Below the pieces are notes generated by a model. The model was not told the DNA's origin, searched no databases, and saw only the letters and a list, made by a program, of their open reading frames with translations. The translations under genes and the position numbers were made by a program. DNA of 64,000 nucleotides from assembly GCA_044432975.1 (NCBI GenBank), contig JAWXUC010000004.1, forward strand, positions 72,604 to 136,603, given 5' to 3'. This DNA is from JAWXUC01 sp044432975. Its GTDB lineage: Bacteria; Pseudomonadota; Alphaproteobacteria; RF32; CAG-239. Position 1 is the stretch's first letter. Each line of letters opens with the position of its first letter. Below, piece after piece: positions 17,108 to 26,057 of the stretch.

Positions 17108-17845
17108 ATGCGTACAGGTTTAATTGCAAAAAAGCTTGGTATGTCTCGTATTTTTAAGGCGGACGGAACTCATGTTCCAGTAACTGTTTTGGCTGTTGAA
17201 GGCTTAAAAGTAGTTGCTACTAAAACATTAGAAAAAGATGGTTATAGCGCAGTACAATTGGGTGCAGGCGTTGCAAAATCTAAAAATGTTACAAAACCGC
17301 TTAAAGGACATTATGCAAAAGCAGGCGTTGAGCCAGCTAAAAAACTTGCAGAATTCAGAGTTTCTGAAGATTGCATGTTGAATGTTGGTGACGAATTGAG
17401 TGCAGAGCACTTTATCGTTGGTCAATATGTTGACGTAACAGGTACATCTATCGGTAAAGGTTTTGCTGGTGCGATGAAGCGTCATAACTTTGCTGGTTTA
17501 GAAGCTACACACGGTGTGTCTATTTCTCACCGTTCTCATGGTTCTACTGGTCAATGTCAAGAGCCTGGTAGAGTGTTTAAAGGTAAAAAAATGGCTGGTC
17601 AAATGGGTAACAAACGTGTAAACGTTCAAAACCTTTTAATTGAAGCTACAGATGCAGAAAGAAACTTATTGTTTATTAAAGGTGCCGTTCCTGGTTCTGA
17701 AAACTCTTGGGTTTATGTTGCAGATGCAGTTAAAAGACCATCTAAAGAACAATTACCTACACCTGCTGGTTTAGTTAAAAAAGCAAATCCTGCAAAAGTT
17801 GAAGTAGCAGAAGTTTCTGCTGAAACAACAGAGGTAAAGGAATAA
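17108..17845 (+). CDS. rplC: 50S ribosomal protein L3
   Basis: Large-subunit assembly protein whose long loop reaches the peptidyl-transferase centre. RTGLIAKKLGMSRIF at the start and SHGSTGQCQEPGRVFKGKKMAGQMGNKRV near residues 145-175 identify it. At 245 residues it carries a C-terminal acidic extension of about 20 residues (VEVAEVSAETTEVKE) beyond the core. AAGGA precedes the start. Confidence 0.97.
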   Translation: MRTGLIAKKLGMSRIFKADGTHVPVTVLAVEGLKVVATKTLEKDGYSAVQLGAGVAKSKNVTKPLKGHYAKAGVEPAKKLAEFRVSEDCMLNVGDELSAEHFIVGQYVDVTGTSIGKGFAGAMKRHNFAGLEATHGVSISHRSHGSTGQCQEPGRVFKGKKMAGQMGNKRVNVQNLLIEATDAERNLLFIKGAVPGSENSWVYVADAVKRPSKEQLPTPAGLVKKANPAKVEVAEVSAETTEVKE

Positions 17846-17849
17846 TAAA

Positions 17850-18470
17850 ATGAAATTAGATGTTATTAATTTTGAAAATAAAAGCGTGGGTTCTGTTGAA
17901 CTTAATGAAGCTATTTTCGGTTTAGACGTTAGAGCTGACATTTTACACCGTGTTGTAAATTGGCAGTTGGCTAAAGCTCAAGCTGGTACTCATGCTACAA
18001 AAGGACGTTCTGACATTTCTTTAACACCAAAAAAACCTTTTAAACAAAAAGGTGGTGGTAGAGCTCGTCAAGGTTCTATGAAAGGTCCTCAATTTAGAGG
18101 TGGTGGTGTGGCTTTTGGTCCTGTTGTTAGAGATCATTCACACGAATTAACTAAAAAGTTTAGAAAGCTTGGATTGAAGACTGCTTTGTCTGCAAAAGCT
18201 AAAGATGGTAAACTTGTTATCGTTGAAGATGCAAAATTATCAGCTCCAAAAACTAAAGACTTGTTAAACATTGTTAAAGTTTGTGGTTTTGATAATTCTT
18301 TGTTCGTTGCTGGTAACGAAGTTGATGCAAACTTTGCTCTTGCTTCTCGTGCTATTGTTGGTGTAGATGTTTTGCCAACTATTGGTGCTAACGTTTATGA
18401 TATTTTACGTCGTGACAAATTGGTGTTGACTAAAGATGCTGTTGTTGCATTAGAGGAGAGATTGAAATGA
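17850..18470 (+). CDS. rplD: 50S ribosomal protein L4
   Basis: Lines the nascent-chain tunnel with its extended loop (RSDISLTPKKPFKQKGGGRARQG, seen in two parts). In E. coli it represses its own operon. Length 206. Its last four bases overlap the rplW start. Confidence 0.97.
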   Translation: MKLDVINFENKSVGSVELNEAIFGLDVRADILHRVVNWQLAKAQAGTHATKGRSDISLTPKKPFKQKGGGRARQGSMKGPQFRGGGVAFGPVVRDHSHELTKKFRKLGLKTALSAKAKDGKLVIVEDAKLSAPKTKDLLNIVKVCGFDNSLFVAGNEVDANFALASRAIVGVDVLPTIGANVYDILRRDKLVLTKDAVVALEERLK

Positions 18471-18781
18471 GTAAAACAAAATCTAATGAAATGACTGTTA
18501 AAATTTATGATACTTTAACTCGTCCAGTTATTACTGAAAAAGCTATGATTGCTTCAGAAGCTGGTAAATATATCTTCAAAGTTGCTTCTTGGGCTACTAA
18601 AAAAGATATTAAAGCCGCTGTTGAGTCTATCTTTAATGTTAAAGTAACTAAAGTTAACACAATTAACCAATTTGGTAAAGAAAAACGCTTTAGAGGCCAT
18701 TTAGGTCAACGTTCTGATTACAGAAAAGCTGTTATTTCTTTAGCTGATGGTCAAGCAATTGACGTTACTACAGGAGTATAA
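18467..18781 (+). CDS. rplW: 50S ribosomal protein L23
   Basis: Sits at the tunnel exit and forms part of the trigger factor and SRP docking site. The N-terminal YDTLTRPVITEKAM and VKVTKVNTINQFGK motifs are typical. Length 104, overlapping rplD by four bases. Confidence 0.96.
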   Translation: MSKTKSNEMTVKIYDTLTRPVITEKAMIASEAGKYIFKVASWATKKDIKAAVESIFNVKVTKVNTINQFGKEKRFRGHLGQRSDYRKAVISLADGQAIDVTTGV

Positions 18782-18785
18782 GATT

Positions 18786-19622
18786 ATGGCGTTAAAAACT
18801 TTTAAACCTACTACTCCTTCTATGCGTCAACTTGTTATTGTTGACAGAAGTGAGTTGCACAAAGGAAAACCTGAAAAAACTTTAACTGTTGGTTTAACAA
18901 AAACTGGTGGTAGAGATAATTTTGGGCATGTTACATCAAGAAGAAAAGGTGGCGGTCATAAACAAAAATATCGTATTATTGACTTTAAGCGTAATAAATT
19001 TGATGTAGAGGCTACTGTTGAAAGAATTGAATATGATCCTAACAGATCTTCTTTCATTGCATTAGTTAATTATACAGATGGAGAAAAAGCTTATATTTTG
19101 GCTCCTCAAAGATTAAAAGCTGGTGATAAAGTGATTGCTGCTCAAAAAGCAGACATCAAACCAGGTAATGCTATGCCTTTGAAAAATATGCCTGTTGGTA
19201 CAATCATCCACAATATTGAGATGAAAGTTGGTAAAGGCGGACAAATGGTTCGTTCTGCTGGTTGTTATGCTCAATTAGTTGGTAAAGATGCTGGTTATGC
19301 TCAACTTAAACTTTCTTCTGGAGAGTTGAGAGTTGTTAGAGAAGAATGTTTGGCTACTGTTGGTGCAGTATCAAACCCTGATAACCAAAACAAAAATCTT
19401 GGTAAAGCTGGTAGAAATAGATGGTTAGGTAATCGTCCTGTTTCTCGTGGTGTTGCTATGAACCCAGTTGATCACCCAATGGGTGGTGGTGAAGGTCGTA
19501 CATCTGGTGGCCGTCATCCAGTTACTCCATGGGGTAAACCAACTAAGGGTAAGAAAACTCGTTCTAACAAGAAGACAGATCAATTTGTAATTAGATCTCG
19601 TCATGCAAACAAAAAGAAATAG
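18786..19622 (+). CDS. rplB: 50S ribosomal protein L2
   Basis: Core 23S-binding protein needed for subunit association. It begins MALKTFKPTTPSMRQ; the ATG at 18786 is chosen because the open frame upstream lies inside rplW. The conserved C-terminal GVAMNPVDHPMGGGEGRT segment with its key histidine is intact. Length 278. Confidence 0.98.
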   Translation: MALKTFKPTTPSMRQLVIVDRSELHKGKPEKTLTVGLTKTGGRDNFGHVTSRRKGGGHKQKYRIIDFKRNKFDVEATVERIEYDPNRSSFIALVNYTDGEKAYILAPQRLKAGDKVIAAQKADIKPGNAMPLKNMPVGTIIHNIEMKVGKGGQMVRSAGCYAQLVGKDAGYAQLKLSSGELRVVREECLATVGAVSNPDNQNKNLGKAGRNRWLGNRPVSRGVAMNPVDHPMGGGEGRTSGGRHPVTPWGKPTKGKKTRSNKKTDQFVIRSRHANKKK

Positions 19623-19634
19623 GGAGATAAAAAT

Positions 19635-19913
19635 ATGACACGTTCCGTATGGAAAGGCCCATTTGTAGATGGTTATCTTCTAAAAAAAGCAGATAAAGCT
19701 AGATCAGCTGGTAGAAATGAAGTGATTAAAATTTGGTCTCGTCGTTCTACAATGTTACCACAATTTGTTGGTTTAACATTTGGCGTTCACAATGGTCAAA
19801 AGTTTATCCCTGTTTTGGTTACAGAAGATATGATTGGACATAAATTTGGCGAATTCGCACCGACCCGTACTTATTGGGGTCATGCGGCTGACAAGAAAGC
19901 TAAGAGGAAATAA
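19635..19913 (+). CDS. rpsS: 30S ribosomal protein S19
   Basis: 30S head protein near the decoding site. TRSVWKGPFVDGYLLKKA and VTEDMIGHKFGEFAPTRTYWGH are diagnostic. Length 92, complete. Confidence 0.97.
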   Translation: MTRSVWKGPFVDGYLLKKADKARSAGRNEVIKIWSRRSTMLPQFVGLTFGVHNGQKFIPVLVTEDMIGHKFGEFAPTRTYWGHAADKKAKRK

Positions 19914-19915
19914 AC

Positions 19916-20269
19916 ATGGTAGAAGAAAATAAAAAACAAGCAAAGGCAATTTGCAAATCTGTAAGAACTTCTCCATATAAACTAAACTTAGTGGCAGAAT
20001 CAATCAGAGGCTTAAAAGCAGAAAAAGCTGTTGCAGAACTTACATTCTCTAAAAAGAGAGTAGCTGGTAACGTTTTAGCAACATTAAAATCTGCTATTGC
20101 AAACGCTGAAAATAATCATTCATTAAACATTGACAAGCTAGTTGTTAGCGAAGCTTTTGTTGGTAAAGGTTTGGTTATGAAAAGAATGCACGCTAGAGGT
20201 AGAGGTAGAGGTGCTCGCATCTTGAAACCTTTCGCTAGTATAACAATCGTATTGAGTGAGAAGGAGTAA
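19916..20269 (+). CDS. rplV: 50S ribosomal protein L22
   Basis: Tunnel protein whose beta-hairpin faces L4. SVRTSPYKLNLVAESIRG and the C-terminal RARGRGARI loop (residues ~98-106) are recognisable. Length 117. It starts two bases after rpsS. Confidence 0.96.
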   Translation: MVEENKKQAKAICKSVRTSPYKLNLVAESIRGLKAEKAVAELTFSKKRVAGNVLATLKSAIANAENNHSLNIDKLVVSEAFVGKGLVMKRMHARGRGRGARILKPFASITIVLSEKE

Positions 20270-20273
20270 GAAG

Positions 20274-20945
20274 ATGGGACAAAAAGTTAATCCAACCAGT
20301 CTTCGTTTGGGTATTAATCGTACTTGGGATTCTAGATGGTATGCTGAGGCAGATTATTCAAAATTCCTTCATGAAGACGTAAAAATTAGAGAATTTTTGC
20401 AATCTAAATTAGCGCAAGCTGGTGTTGCAAGAATTGTTATTGAACGTCCAACTAAAAAAGCGAAAGTTACAATTCATACTGCTCGTCCAGGTATTGTAAT
20501 TGGTAGAAAAGGACAAGATATTGAAACTTTAAGAAAAGATATTCAAAAATTGACTTCTTCAGAAGTTCAATTGAACATCTTAGAAGTTAGAAAACCTGAA
20601 TTAGATGCTCAATTAGTAGCAGATGGTGTTGCTCAACAATTAGAAAAACGTGTTGCTTTTAGACGCGCTATGAAAAGAGTTATGCAAAATGCTATGCGTT
20701 TGGGTGCTGAAGGTATTAAAGTTGCTGTTTCTGGTCGTTTGAACGGTGCAGAAATTGCTAGAACTGAAGGTTATAGAGAAGGTCGTGTGCCTTTGCATAC
20801 TCTTCGTGCTGATATTGATTATGCAACTTCAACTGCTCGCACTACTTATGGTGCCTTGGGTATTAAAGTTTGGATCTACAAAGGTGATATTTTATCACAT
20901 GATCCAATGGCTCAAGATAAAAAGTTGACAGATAATAAAGGATAG
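20274..20945 (+). CDS. rpsC: 30S ribosomal protein S3
   Basis: Binds the mRNA entry channel. MGQKVNPTSLRLG marks the true start; an ATG 18 bases earlier lies in the rplV end. A KH domain with GIVIGRKGQDIETL is near residue 80, and the C-terminal domain ends ALGIKVWIYKGDIL. Length 223. Confidence 0.97.
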   Translation: MGQKVNPTSLRLGINRTWDSRWYAEADYSKFLHEDVKIREFLQSKLAQAGVARIVIERPTKKAKVTIHTARPGIVIGRKGQDIETLRKDIQKLTSSEVQLNILEVRKPELDAQLVADGVAQQLEKRVAFRRAMKRVMQNAMRLGAEGIKVAVSGRLNGAEIARTEGYREGRVPLHTLRADIDYATSTARTTYGALGIKVWIYKGDILSHDPMAQDKKLTDNKG

Positions 20946-20950
20946 TATAT

Positions 20951-21382
20951 ATGTTAAGTCCAAAAAGATTAAAATTCCGCAAAATGCACAAAGGTCGTAT
21001 TCACGGCAATGCAAAAGGTGGTTATGAGTTGAACTTTGGTTCATTTGGCTTAAAGGCTTTATCTCCAGAGCGTATTACTGCTCGTCAGATTGAAGCTGCT
21101 CGTCGTGCGATTACTCGTGAGATGAAACGTGCTGGTAAAGTATGGATTAGAATATTCCCTGATTTGCCAGTTACTGATAAGCCTGCTGAAGTTCGTATGG
21201 GTAAAGGTAAAGGTTCTGTTGAATATTGGGCAGCTAGAGTTTACCCTGGTAGAATTATGTTTGAGATTGACGGCGTTTCTGATGAAATCGCAAGATCTGC
21301 TTTGACACTTGGAGCTGCTAAGCTTCCTGTTCAAACTAAGATTGTTAAACGTCTTGCTTCAGATATGAAAGAAGGAGCATAA
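20951..21382 (+). CDS. rplP: 50S ribosomal protein L16
   Basis: Binds near the A-site tRNA elbow. LSPKRLKFRKMHKGR at the start and RMGKGKGSVEYWAARVYPGRIMFE near residues 90-113 are typical. Length 143, slightly longer than in E. coli (136). Confidence 0.97.
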   Translation: MLSPKRLKFRKMHKGRIHGNAKGGYELNFGSFGLKALSPERITARQIEAARRAITREMKRAGKVWIRIFPDLPVTDKPAEVRMGKGKGSVEYWAARVYPGRIMFEIDGVSDEIARSALTLGAAKLPVQTKIVKRLASDMKEGA

Positions 21383-21384
21383 AA

Positions 21385-21591
21385 ATGGCTAAAAAAGAAG
21401 TAAAATTAAGCGCTTTGAATGCCAAAGAGTTGAATGAAAAATTAATTTCTCTTAAACAAGAAGAATTTAATTTAAGAATTCAACATTCAACAGGTAGTTT
21501 GACTAATACAGCTAGTATTAGAAAAAATCGCAAAGAAATTGCAAGAGTTAACACTGCGTTAGCTTCTGCTAATAAAGAGGAGAATAAATAA
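21385..21591 (+). CDS. rpmC: 50S ribosomal protein L29
   Basis: Small two-helix protein at the tunnel exit. LNEKLISLKQEEFNLRIQHSTGSL and RKNRKEIARVNTAL match the family. Length 68. Its stop overlaps the rpsQ start (TAATG). Confidence 0.95.
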   Translation: MAKKEVKLSALNAKELNEKLISLKQEEFNLRIQHSTGSLTNTASIRKNRKEIARVNTALASANKEENK

Positions 21592-21833
21592 TGCCTAAAC
21601 GTATTTTACAAGGTGTTGTTGTAAGCGATAAACAAGAGAAAACTGTGGTTGTTAAAGTTGAACGCCAAGTTATGCATCCTGTTTATAAAAAATTCATCAA
21701 AAAGAGCAAAAAATATCAAGCTCATGATGAGAATAATCAATTCAAAATTGGTGATGAAGTTAGAATAGAGGAATCTAAACCTATTTCAAAAACTAAAACT
21801 TGGGTTGCTTTAGATAATAACACTGAAAATTAA
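21591..21833 (+). CDS. rpsQ: 30S ribosomal protein S17
   Basis: OB-fold 16S-binding protein. LQGVVVSDKQEKTVVVKVER and VRIEESKPISKTKTW are diagnostic. Length 80. Confidence 0.96.
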   Translation: MPKRILQGVVVSDKQEKTVVVKVERQVMHPVYKKFIKKSKKYQAHDENNQFKIGDEVRIEESKPISKTKTWVALDNNTEN

Positions 21834-21847
21834 AAGGATTTAAGATA

Positions 21848-22216
21848 ATGATACAAATGCAAACTAACCTTGATGTTGCTGATAACAGTGGCGCTCGTCA
21901 GGTAATGTGCATTAAGGTCCTAGGCGGATCTAAAAGAATGCATGCTAGCGTAGGTGATGTTATTGTAGTGTCTATTAAAGATGCTATTCCTAGAGGTAAA
22001 GTGAAAAAAGGTGATGTTCACAAAGCTGTTATCGTAAGAACTGCTTTTGACATTAAAAGAAAAGATGGATCTGCTATTAGATTTGATAAAAACGCAGCTG
22101 TGTTAATCAATAAAGATGGTGAACCTATCGGAACTCGTATTTTTGGCCCAGTAACTCGTGAGTTGCGTGCTAAAAAGTTCATGAAAATTATTTCATTAGC
22201 ACCGGAGGTATTATAA
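21848..22216 (+). CDS. rplN: 50S ribosomal protein L14
   Basis: Contacts 16S rRNA in an intersubunit bridge. MIQMQTNLDVADNSGARQVMCIKVLGG and GTRIFGPVTRELR are classic L14 segments. Length 122. First gene of the spc-type part of the run. Confidence 0.97.
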   Translation: MIQMQTNLDVADNSGARQVMCIKVLGGSKRMHASVGDVIVVSIKDAIPRGKVKKGDVHKAVIVRTAFDIKRKDGSAIRFDKNAAVLINKDGEPIGTRIFGPVTRELRAKKFMKIISLAPEVL

Positions 22217-22217
22217 C

Positions 22218-22529
22218 ATGCCAAAGTTAAAAATTAAAAAAGGTGATAACGTTGTTGTTATTACTGGAAATGATAAAGGCAAAACTGGTGAAGTTTTAAA
22301 AGCTTTGCCAGCAGAAAACAAAGTGCTAGTTAGTGGTGTTAACTTAGTTAAAAAACACAATAAACCTAGTCAAAACCAACCAGGTGGCATCGTTACTAAA
22401 GAAGCATATATTAATGTTTCTAACGTTGCATTAGTTGATTCAAAAACTGGAAAACCAACAAAAGTTTCTGTAAAAGAAGTTGATGGTAAAAAAGTTAGAG
22501 TTGCTAAGAAATCTGGCGAAACAGTTTAA
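22218..22529 (+). CDS. rplX: 50S ribosomal protein L24
   Basis: Assembly initiator with a KOW motif (KKGDNVVVITGNDKGKTGEVLKAL). The VKKHNKPSQNQPGGIV segment is conserved. Length 103. It begins one base after rplN. Confidence 0.96.
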   Translation: MPKLKIKKGDNVVVITGNDKGKTGEVLKALPAENKVLVSGVNLVKKHNKPSQNQPGGIVTKEAYINVSNVALVDSKTGKPTKVSVKEVDGKKVRVAKKSGETV

Positions 22530-22550
22530 TAATTTAAGGGAAACTTTTAT

Positions 22551-23090
22551 ATGACAAATTTTAAAAATTTATACGATCAGTCAATAAAGAAGTCTCTTGT
22601 GGAAAAGTTTGGCTATACAAATCCACACGAAATTCCTAAGTTGACAAAGATTGTCCTTAATATGGGTGTTAGTGACGCAGTTACTGACAAAAAGAAACTA
22701 AACAATGCAGTTGAAGAAATGGCTTTAATAGCTGGTCAAAAACCTGTAATTACTACAGCTCGTAAATCTATCGCAGGCTTTAAGCTTCGTGAAGGTATGC
22801 CTTTGGGTTGTAAAGTAACTCTACGTTCTGATAGAATGTATGAATTCTTAGAAAGACTTGTAGTTATGGCTTTGCCACGAGTTAGAGACTTTCATGGTAT
22901 TCAAGGTAAAAACTTTGATGGAAAAGGCAACTTTGCTTTTGGTATCAAAGAACAAATCATCTTCCCTGAGATTAACTACGATAAAGTAGAGAATGTTAGA
23001 GGTATGGATGTTATCATCTGCACAACGGCAAAAACTGATGAAGAAGCAAAAGAACTTCTTTTAAGTTTCAACATGCCAATTAAGAAATAG
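22551..23090 (+). CDS. rplE: 50S ribosomal protein L5
   Basis: Binds 5S rRNA and contacts P-site tRNA. IPKLTKIVLNMGVSDAV and GYTNPHEIP near the start and FPEINYDKVENVRGMDVIICTTA near the end are typical. Length 179. Confidence 0.97.
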   Translation: MTNFKNLYDQSIKKSLVEKFGYTNPHEIPKLTKIVLNMGVSDAVTDKKKLNNAVEEMALIAGQKPVITTARKSIAGFKLREGMPLGCKVTLRSDRMYEFLERLVVMALPRVRDFHGIQGKNFDGKGNFAFGIKEQIIFPEINYDKVENVRGMDVIICTTAKTDEEAKELLLSFNMPIKK

Positions 23091-23101
23091 GAATTTTAAA
23101 T

Positions 23102-23407
23102 ATGGCAAAAACAAGCTCAGTATTTAGAAACTTAAAACGCGTTAAATTAGCAGAGAAATTTGCTAATAAGCGTCAAAAGTTAAAAGATGTTGTTATGGAT
23201 AAATCTTTGTCTCAACAAGACAGATTTGAAGCAACATTAAAATTAGCCGAACTTCCACGTAATGGTGCAAAAATTAGAGTTAGAAATAGATGCACAATTA
23301 CAGGCCGTTCTCGTGGTTATTACAGAAAATTTGGTTTATCTCGTTCAGAATTACGCGACATGGCGTCTTTTGGTGAGATTCCAGGTTTAGTGAAATCTAG
23401 TTGGTAA
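23102..23407 (+). CDS. rpsN: 30S ribosomal protein S14
   Basis: A 101-residue long-form S14 without the CxxC zinc motif. RNRCTITGRSRGYYRKFGLSR and the C-terminal IPGLVKSSW are diagnostic. Confidence 0.97.
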   Translation: MAKTSSVFRNLKRVKLAEKFANKRQKLKDVVMDKSLSQQDRFEATLKLAELPRNGAKIRVRNRCTITGRSRGYYRKFGLSRSELRDMASFGEIPGLVKSSW

Positions 23408-23426
23408 GAAAGGGAGATTAAATATA

Positions 23427-23822
23427 ATGATGACTGATCCTTTGGGCGATATGCTCACTCGTATTAGAAATGCGCAACGTGCGAAAAAATCAGAAGTAGT
23501 TTCTCCTGCATCTCGCTTGCGTGAAAGTGTTCTTGAAGTATTGAAAAAAGAAGGCTTTATTGATAGCTTTGAACGTTACAACGTTAGAAGTGGTATTGAT
23601 AATCTTAAAATCAAATTAAAATACTTTGAAGGCAATAGTGTAATTAAAGAAATTTACCGCGTGTCAACTCCAGGCCGTAGAGTATATTCTAGTGTTAATG
23701 ATTTACCTAGAGTATATAACGGATTGGGTGTTTCTATCATCTCTACACCTAAAGGTGTAATGAGTGATCATGATGCTAGAAAAGAAAATGTTGGTGGCGA
23801 AATTTTATGTCAGGTATTTTAG
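23427..23822 (+). CDS. rpsH: 30S ribosomal protein S8
   Basis: 16S central-domain binder and, in E. coli, the spc operon repressor. MTDPLGDMLTRIRNAQ at the start and STPKGVMSDHDARKENVGGEILC at the end are typical. Either of two adjacent ATG codons could start it. Length 131. Confidence 0.96.
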   Translation: MMTDPLGDMLTRIRNAQRAKKSEVVSPASRLRESVLEVLKKEGFIDSFERYNVRSGIDNLKIKLKYFEGNSVIKEIYRVSTPGRRVYSSVNDLPRVYNGLGVSIISTPKGVMSDHDARKENVGGEILCQVF

Positions 23823-23834
23823 GGAGAAAATAAG

Positions 23835-24371
23835 ATGTCTAGAGTTGGAAAATATCCGGTTAAAGTACCACAAAACGTTACTGTTTCTTTGGAAAATAAC
23901 GTTATCACCGCTAAAGGTAAATTAGGACAACTTAGTTATCAATTTGAAGAAACATTTGTTAATGTTTCAATTGTTGACGGAACTGTTGTTGTAAAACCTT
24001 TATCAGAAACTAAAAAAGGCGTGTCTTTGTGGGGAACTACAAGAGCTAGAATTAATACTCTTTGTCAAGGTGTTGACACTGGTTTCTTTAAAGACTTAGA
24101 ACTTATTGGTGTGGGTTATAAAGCAAGAATGGAAGGCAAAAAGTTAATTATGTCATTAGGTTTTTCTCATGATATTACTTTTGAATCTCCTGAAGGCATC
24201 ACAATTGCTTGTGTGTCTCCTACTCAATTAAAAGTTAGCGGTGCTGATAAACAATTAGTTGGCCAAGTTGCGGCAGAAATTAGAAAATATCGTAAACCAG
24301 AACCTTATAAAGGTAAAGGTGTGAGATATTCTAACGAATATGTTCGTCGCAAAGAAGGTAAGAAAAAATAA
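23835..24371 (+). CDS. rplF: 50S ribosomal protein L6
   Basis: Two-domain protein next to the sarcin-ricin loop. MSRVGKYPVKVP and GVGYKAR...KKLIMSLGFSH are diagnostic, and the C-terminal RKPEPYKGKGVRYSNEYVRRKEGKK is complete. Length 178. Confidence 0.97.
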   Translation: MSRVGKYPVKVPQNVTVSLENNVITAKGKLGQLSYQFEETFVNVSIVDGTVVVKPLSETKKGVSLWGTTRARINTLCQGVDTGFFKDLELIGVGYKARMEGKKLIMSLGFSHDITFESPEGITIACVSPTQLKVSGADKQLVGQVAAEIRKYRKPEPYKGKGVRYSNEYVRRKEGKKK

Positions 24372-24382
24372 GGAATAATGAA

Positions 24383-24745
24383 ATGAATACACCAAGAGAA
24401 TTATATCAAAAAAGAAAGGCTCGTGTTCGTTCTGCATTGAAAAAAGCTGCAAATGGCAAAATGCGTTTGTCAGTTTTTAGAAGTGGAAAACATATTTATG
24501 CACAAATTATTGATGACAATAAAGGTGTTAGCGTTGCTGCAGCATCTACTTTAGAAGCAGCTTTGCGTGAGACTGTTAAAAAAGCATCAACAATTGAAGC
24601 AGCTTCAGCTGTGGGTAAACTTATTGCTGAAAAAGCTGTTAAAGCTGGTGTTAAAGAAGTTATCTTTGACCGTGGCGGTTATGTGTATCATGGTAGAGTT
24701 AAAGCCCTAGCAGATTCTGCTAGAGAAGCTGGCTTGCAGTTTTAA
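24383..24745 (+). CDS. rplR: 50S ribosomal protein L18
   Basis: 5S rRNA-binding protein of 120 residues. RLSVFRSGKHIYAQIIDD and VIFDRGGYVYHGRVKALADSAREAGL are typical. Confidence 0.97.
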   Translation: MNTPRELYQKRKARVRSALKKAANGKMRLSVFRSGKHIYAQIIDDNKGVSVAAASTLEAALRETVKKASTIEAASAVGKLIAEKAVKAGVKEVIFDRGGYVYHGRVKALADSAREAGLQF

Positions 24746-24758
24746 GGAGCAATAAAAG

Positions 24759-25319
24759 ATGAACAAAATGACTGATCGTAAGATTGAAAAGAAAGATGAC
24801 TTAGTTGAAAAACTAGTTCATGTGAATCGTGTTGCTAAAACTGTTAAAGGTGGTAGAACTATGAGCTTTGCTGCTGTTGTGGTTGTAGGTGATAAAAAAG
24901 GTCGTGTTGGTTATGGACACGGTAAAGCATCTGAAGTGCCAGAAGCTATCACTAAAGCTACTAATGAAGCAAAAAGAACAATGATTAGAGTTCCTCTTCG
25001 TGAGGGTAGAACTCTTCACCATGACATTTCTGGTAGATATGGTGCTGGTAAAGTTGTTTTAAGAACAGCTCAATCTGGTACAGGTATCATTGCTGGTGGT
25101 GCTATGCGTGCGATTTTTGAAGTATTAGGCGTTCAAGACGTTGTGGCTAAATCTTTGGGTTCTAACAACCCTTATAACATGATTAAAGCTACTTTTGATG
25201 CGTTAATTAACTCTGCTTCTCCTCGTGCAATTGCTGCTAAAAGAGGTAAAAAAGTAGGTGATATCGTAGCTCGTCGTGAAAATACATCTAATACAAAACT
25301 TAACGTAGAGGAGGCTTAA
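24759..25319 (+). CDS. rpsE: 30S ribosomal protein S5
   Basis: Involved in decoding fidelity and mRNA unwinding. The dsRNA-binding-like part has VVVGDKKGRVGYGHGKASEVPEA (about residue 45), and GIIAGGAMRAIFEVLGVQDVVAKSLGS follows. Length 186. Its rpmD neighbour begins two bases later. Confidence 0.97.
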   Translation: MNKMTDRKIEKKDDLVEKLVHVNRVAKTVKGGRTMSFAAVVVVGDKKGRVGYGHGKASEVPEAITKATNEAKRTMIRVPLREGRTLHHDISGRYGAGKVVLRTAQSGTGIIAGGAMRAIFEVLGVQDVVAKSLGSNNPYNMIKATFDALINSASPRAIAAKRGKKVGDIVARRENTSNTKLNVEEA

Positions 25320-25321
25320 TT

Positions 25322-25507
25322 ATGGCTAAAAAAACTCTTAAAGTTAAACAAATTAAAAGTACTATTGGCCGTCCTGATGTTCAAGAAAAAACATTAATCG
25401 GTCTTGGATTAAACAAATTAAACAAAGTTCGTGAACTTGAAGATACTCCTGCTATTCGTGGCATGATTAGAAAAGTACACCATCTTGTTGAAGTGATTGA
25501 GGAGTAA
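25322..25507 (+). CDS. rpmD: 50S ribosomal protein L30
   Basis: A 61-residue L30: KQIKSTIGRPDVQEKTLIGLGLNKLNK is the family core, ending with IRGMIRKVHHLVEV. Confidence 0.96.
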   Translation: MAKKTLKVKQIKSTIGRPDVQEKTLIGLGLNKLNKVRELEDTPAIRGMIRKVHHLVEVIEE

Positions 25508-25511
25508 TAAT

Positions 25512-25961
25512 ATGAAACTTAATGAATTAAAAGACAATCAAGGTGCAAGAAAATCTGCTATGAGAGTTGGTCGTGGTATTGGCTCTGGTAAAGGTAAGAC
25601 TTGTGGTCGTGGTGTTAAAGGTCAAACATCTCGTTCTGGTGTTGCGATTAACGGTTTTGAAGGTGGTCAAATGCCTATTTACCGTCGTTTACCAAAACGT
25701 GGCTTTAACAACATTTTCGGCAAAACTTTTGCTGTTGTTAATCTTGACAACTTACAAAAAGCTATTGATGCTGGTAAATTAAATTCAACTATCGATGTTG
25801 AAGCTCTTAAAAATGCTGGTTTAGTTTCTAAAGAATTAGACGGTGTTAGATTGCTTGCTCGTGGTGCTTTAAGCGCTAAAGTTGAAATCAGTGTTAATTC
25901 TGCTTCTGCAACAGCTGTTGCAGCAGTTGAAAAAGCTGGTGGAAAAGTTAATCTTGTTTAA
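25512..25961 (+). CDS. rplO: 50S ribosomal protein L15
   Basis: Late assembly protein. MKLNELKDNQGARKSAMRVGRGIGSGKGKT marks the start at 25512; an ATG 15 bases upstream lies in the rpmD end. GVAINGFEGGQMPIYRRLPKRGF is conserved. Length 149. It is the last gene of the run; secY, which normally follows, is replaced by a terminator 21 bases downstream. Confidence 0.97.
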   Translation: MKLNELKDNQGARKSAMRVGRGIGSGKGKTCGRGVKGQTSRSGVAINGFEGGQMPIYRRLPKRGFNNIFGKTFAVVNLDNLQKAIDAGKLNSTIDVEALKNAGLVSKELDGVRLLARGALSAKVEISVNSASATAVAAVEKAGGKVNLV

Positions 25962-25981
25962 TTAAATGAGATGAAAAAAAT

Positions 25982-26011
25982 AAAAAGGTGATTATTTTGA
26001 TCACCTTTTTT
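25982..26011 (+). terminator. intrinsic terminator closing the ribosomal protein operon
   Basis: AAAAAGGTGAT (25982-25992) pairs with ATCACCTTTTT (26000-26010) and runs into T residues. It lies between rplO and an unrelated acyltransferase gene. Confidence 0.92.
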
Positions 26012-26057
26012 GTTGCTAATATTAAATAATATTATATTGTATTCTTGGAGAAAAGGT

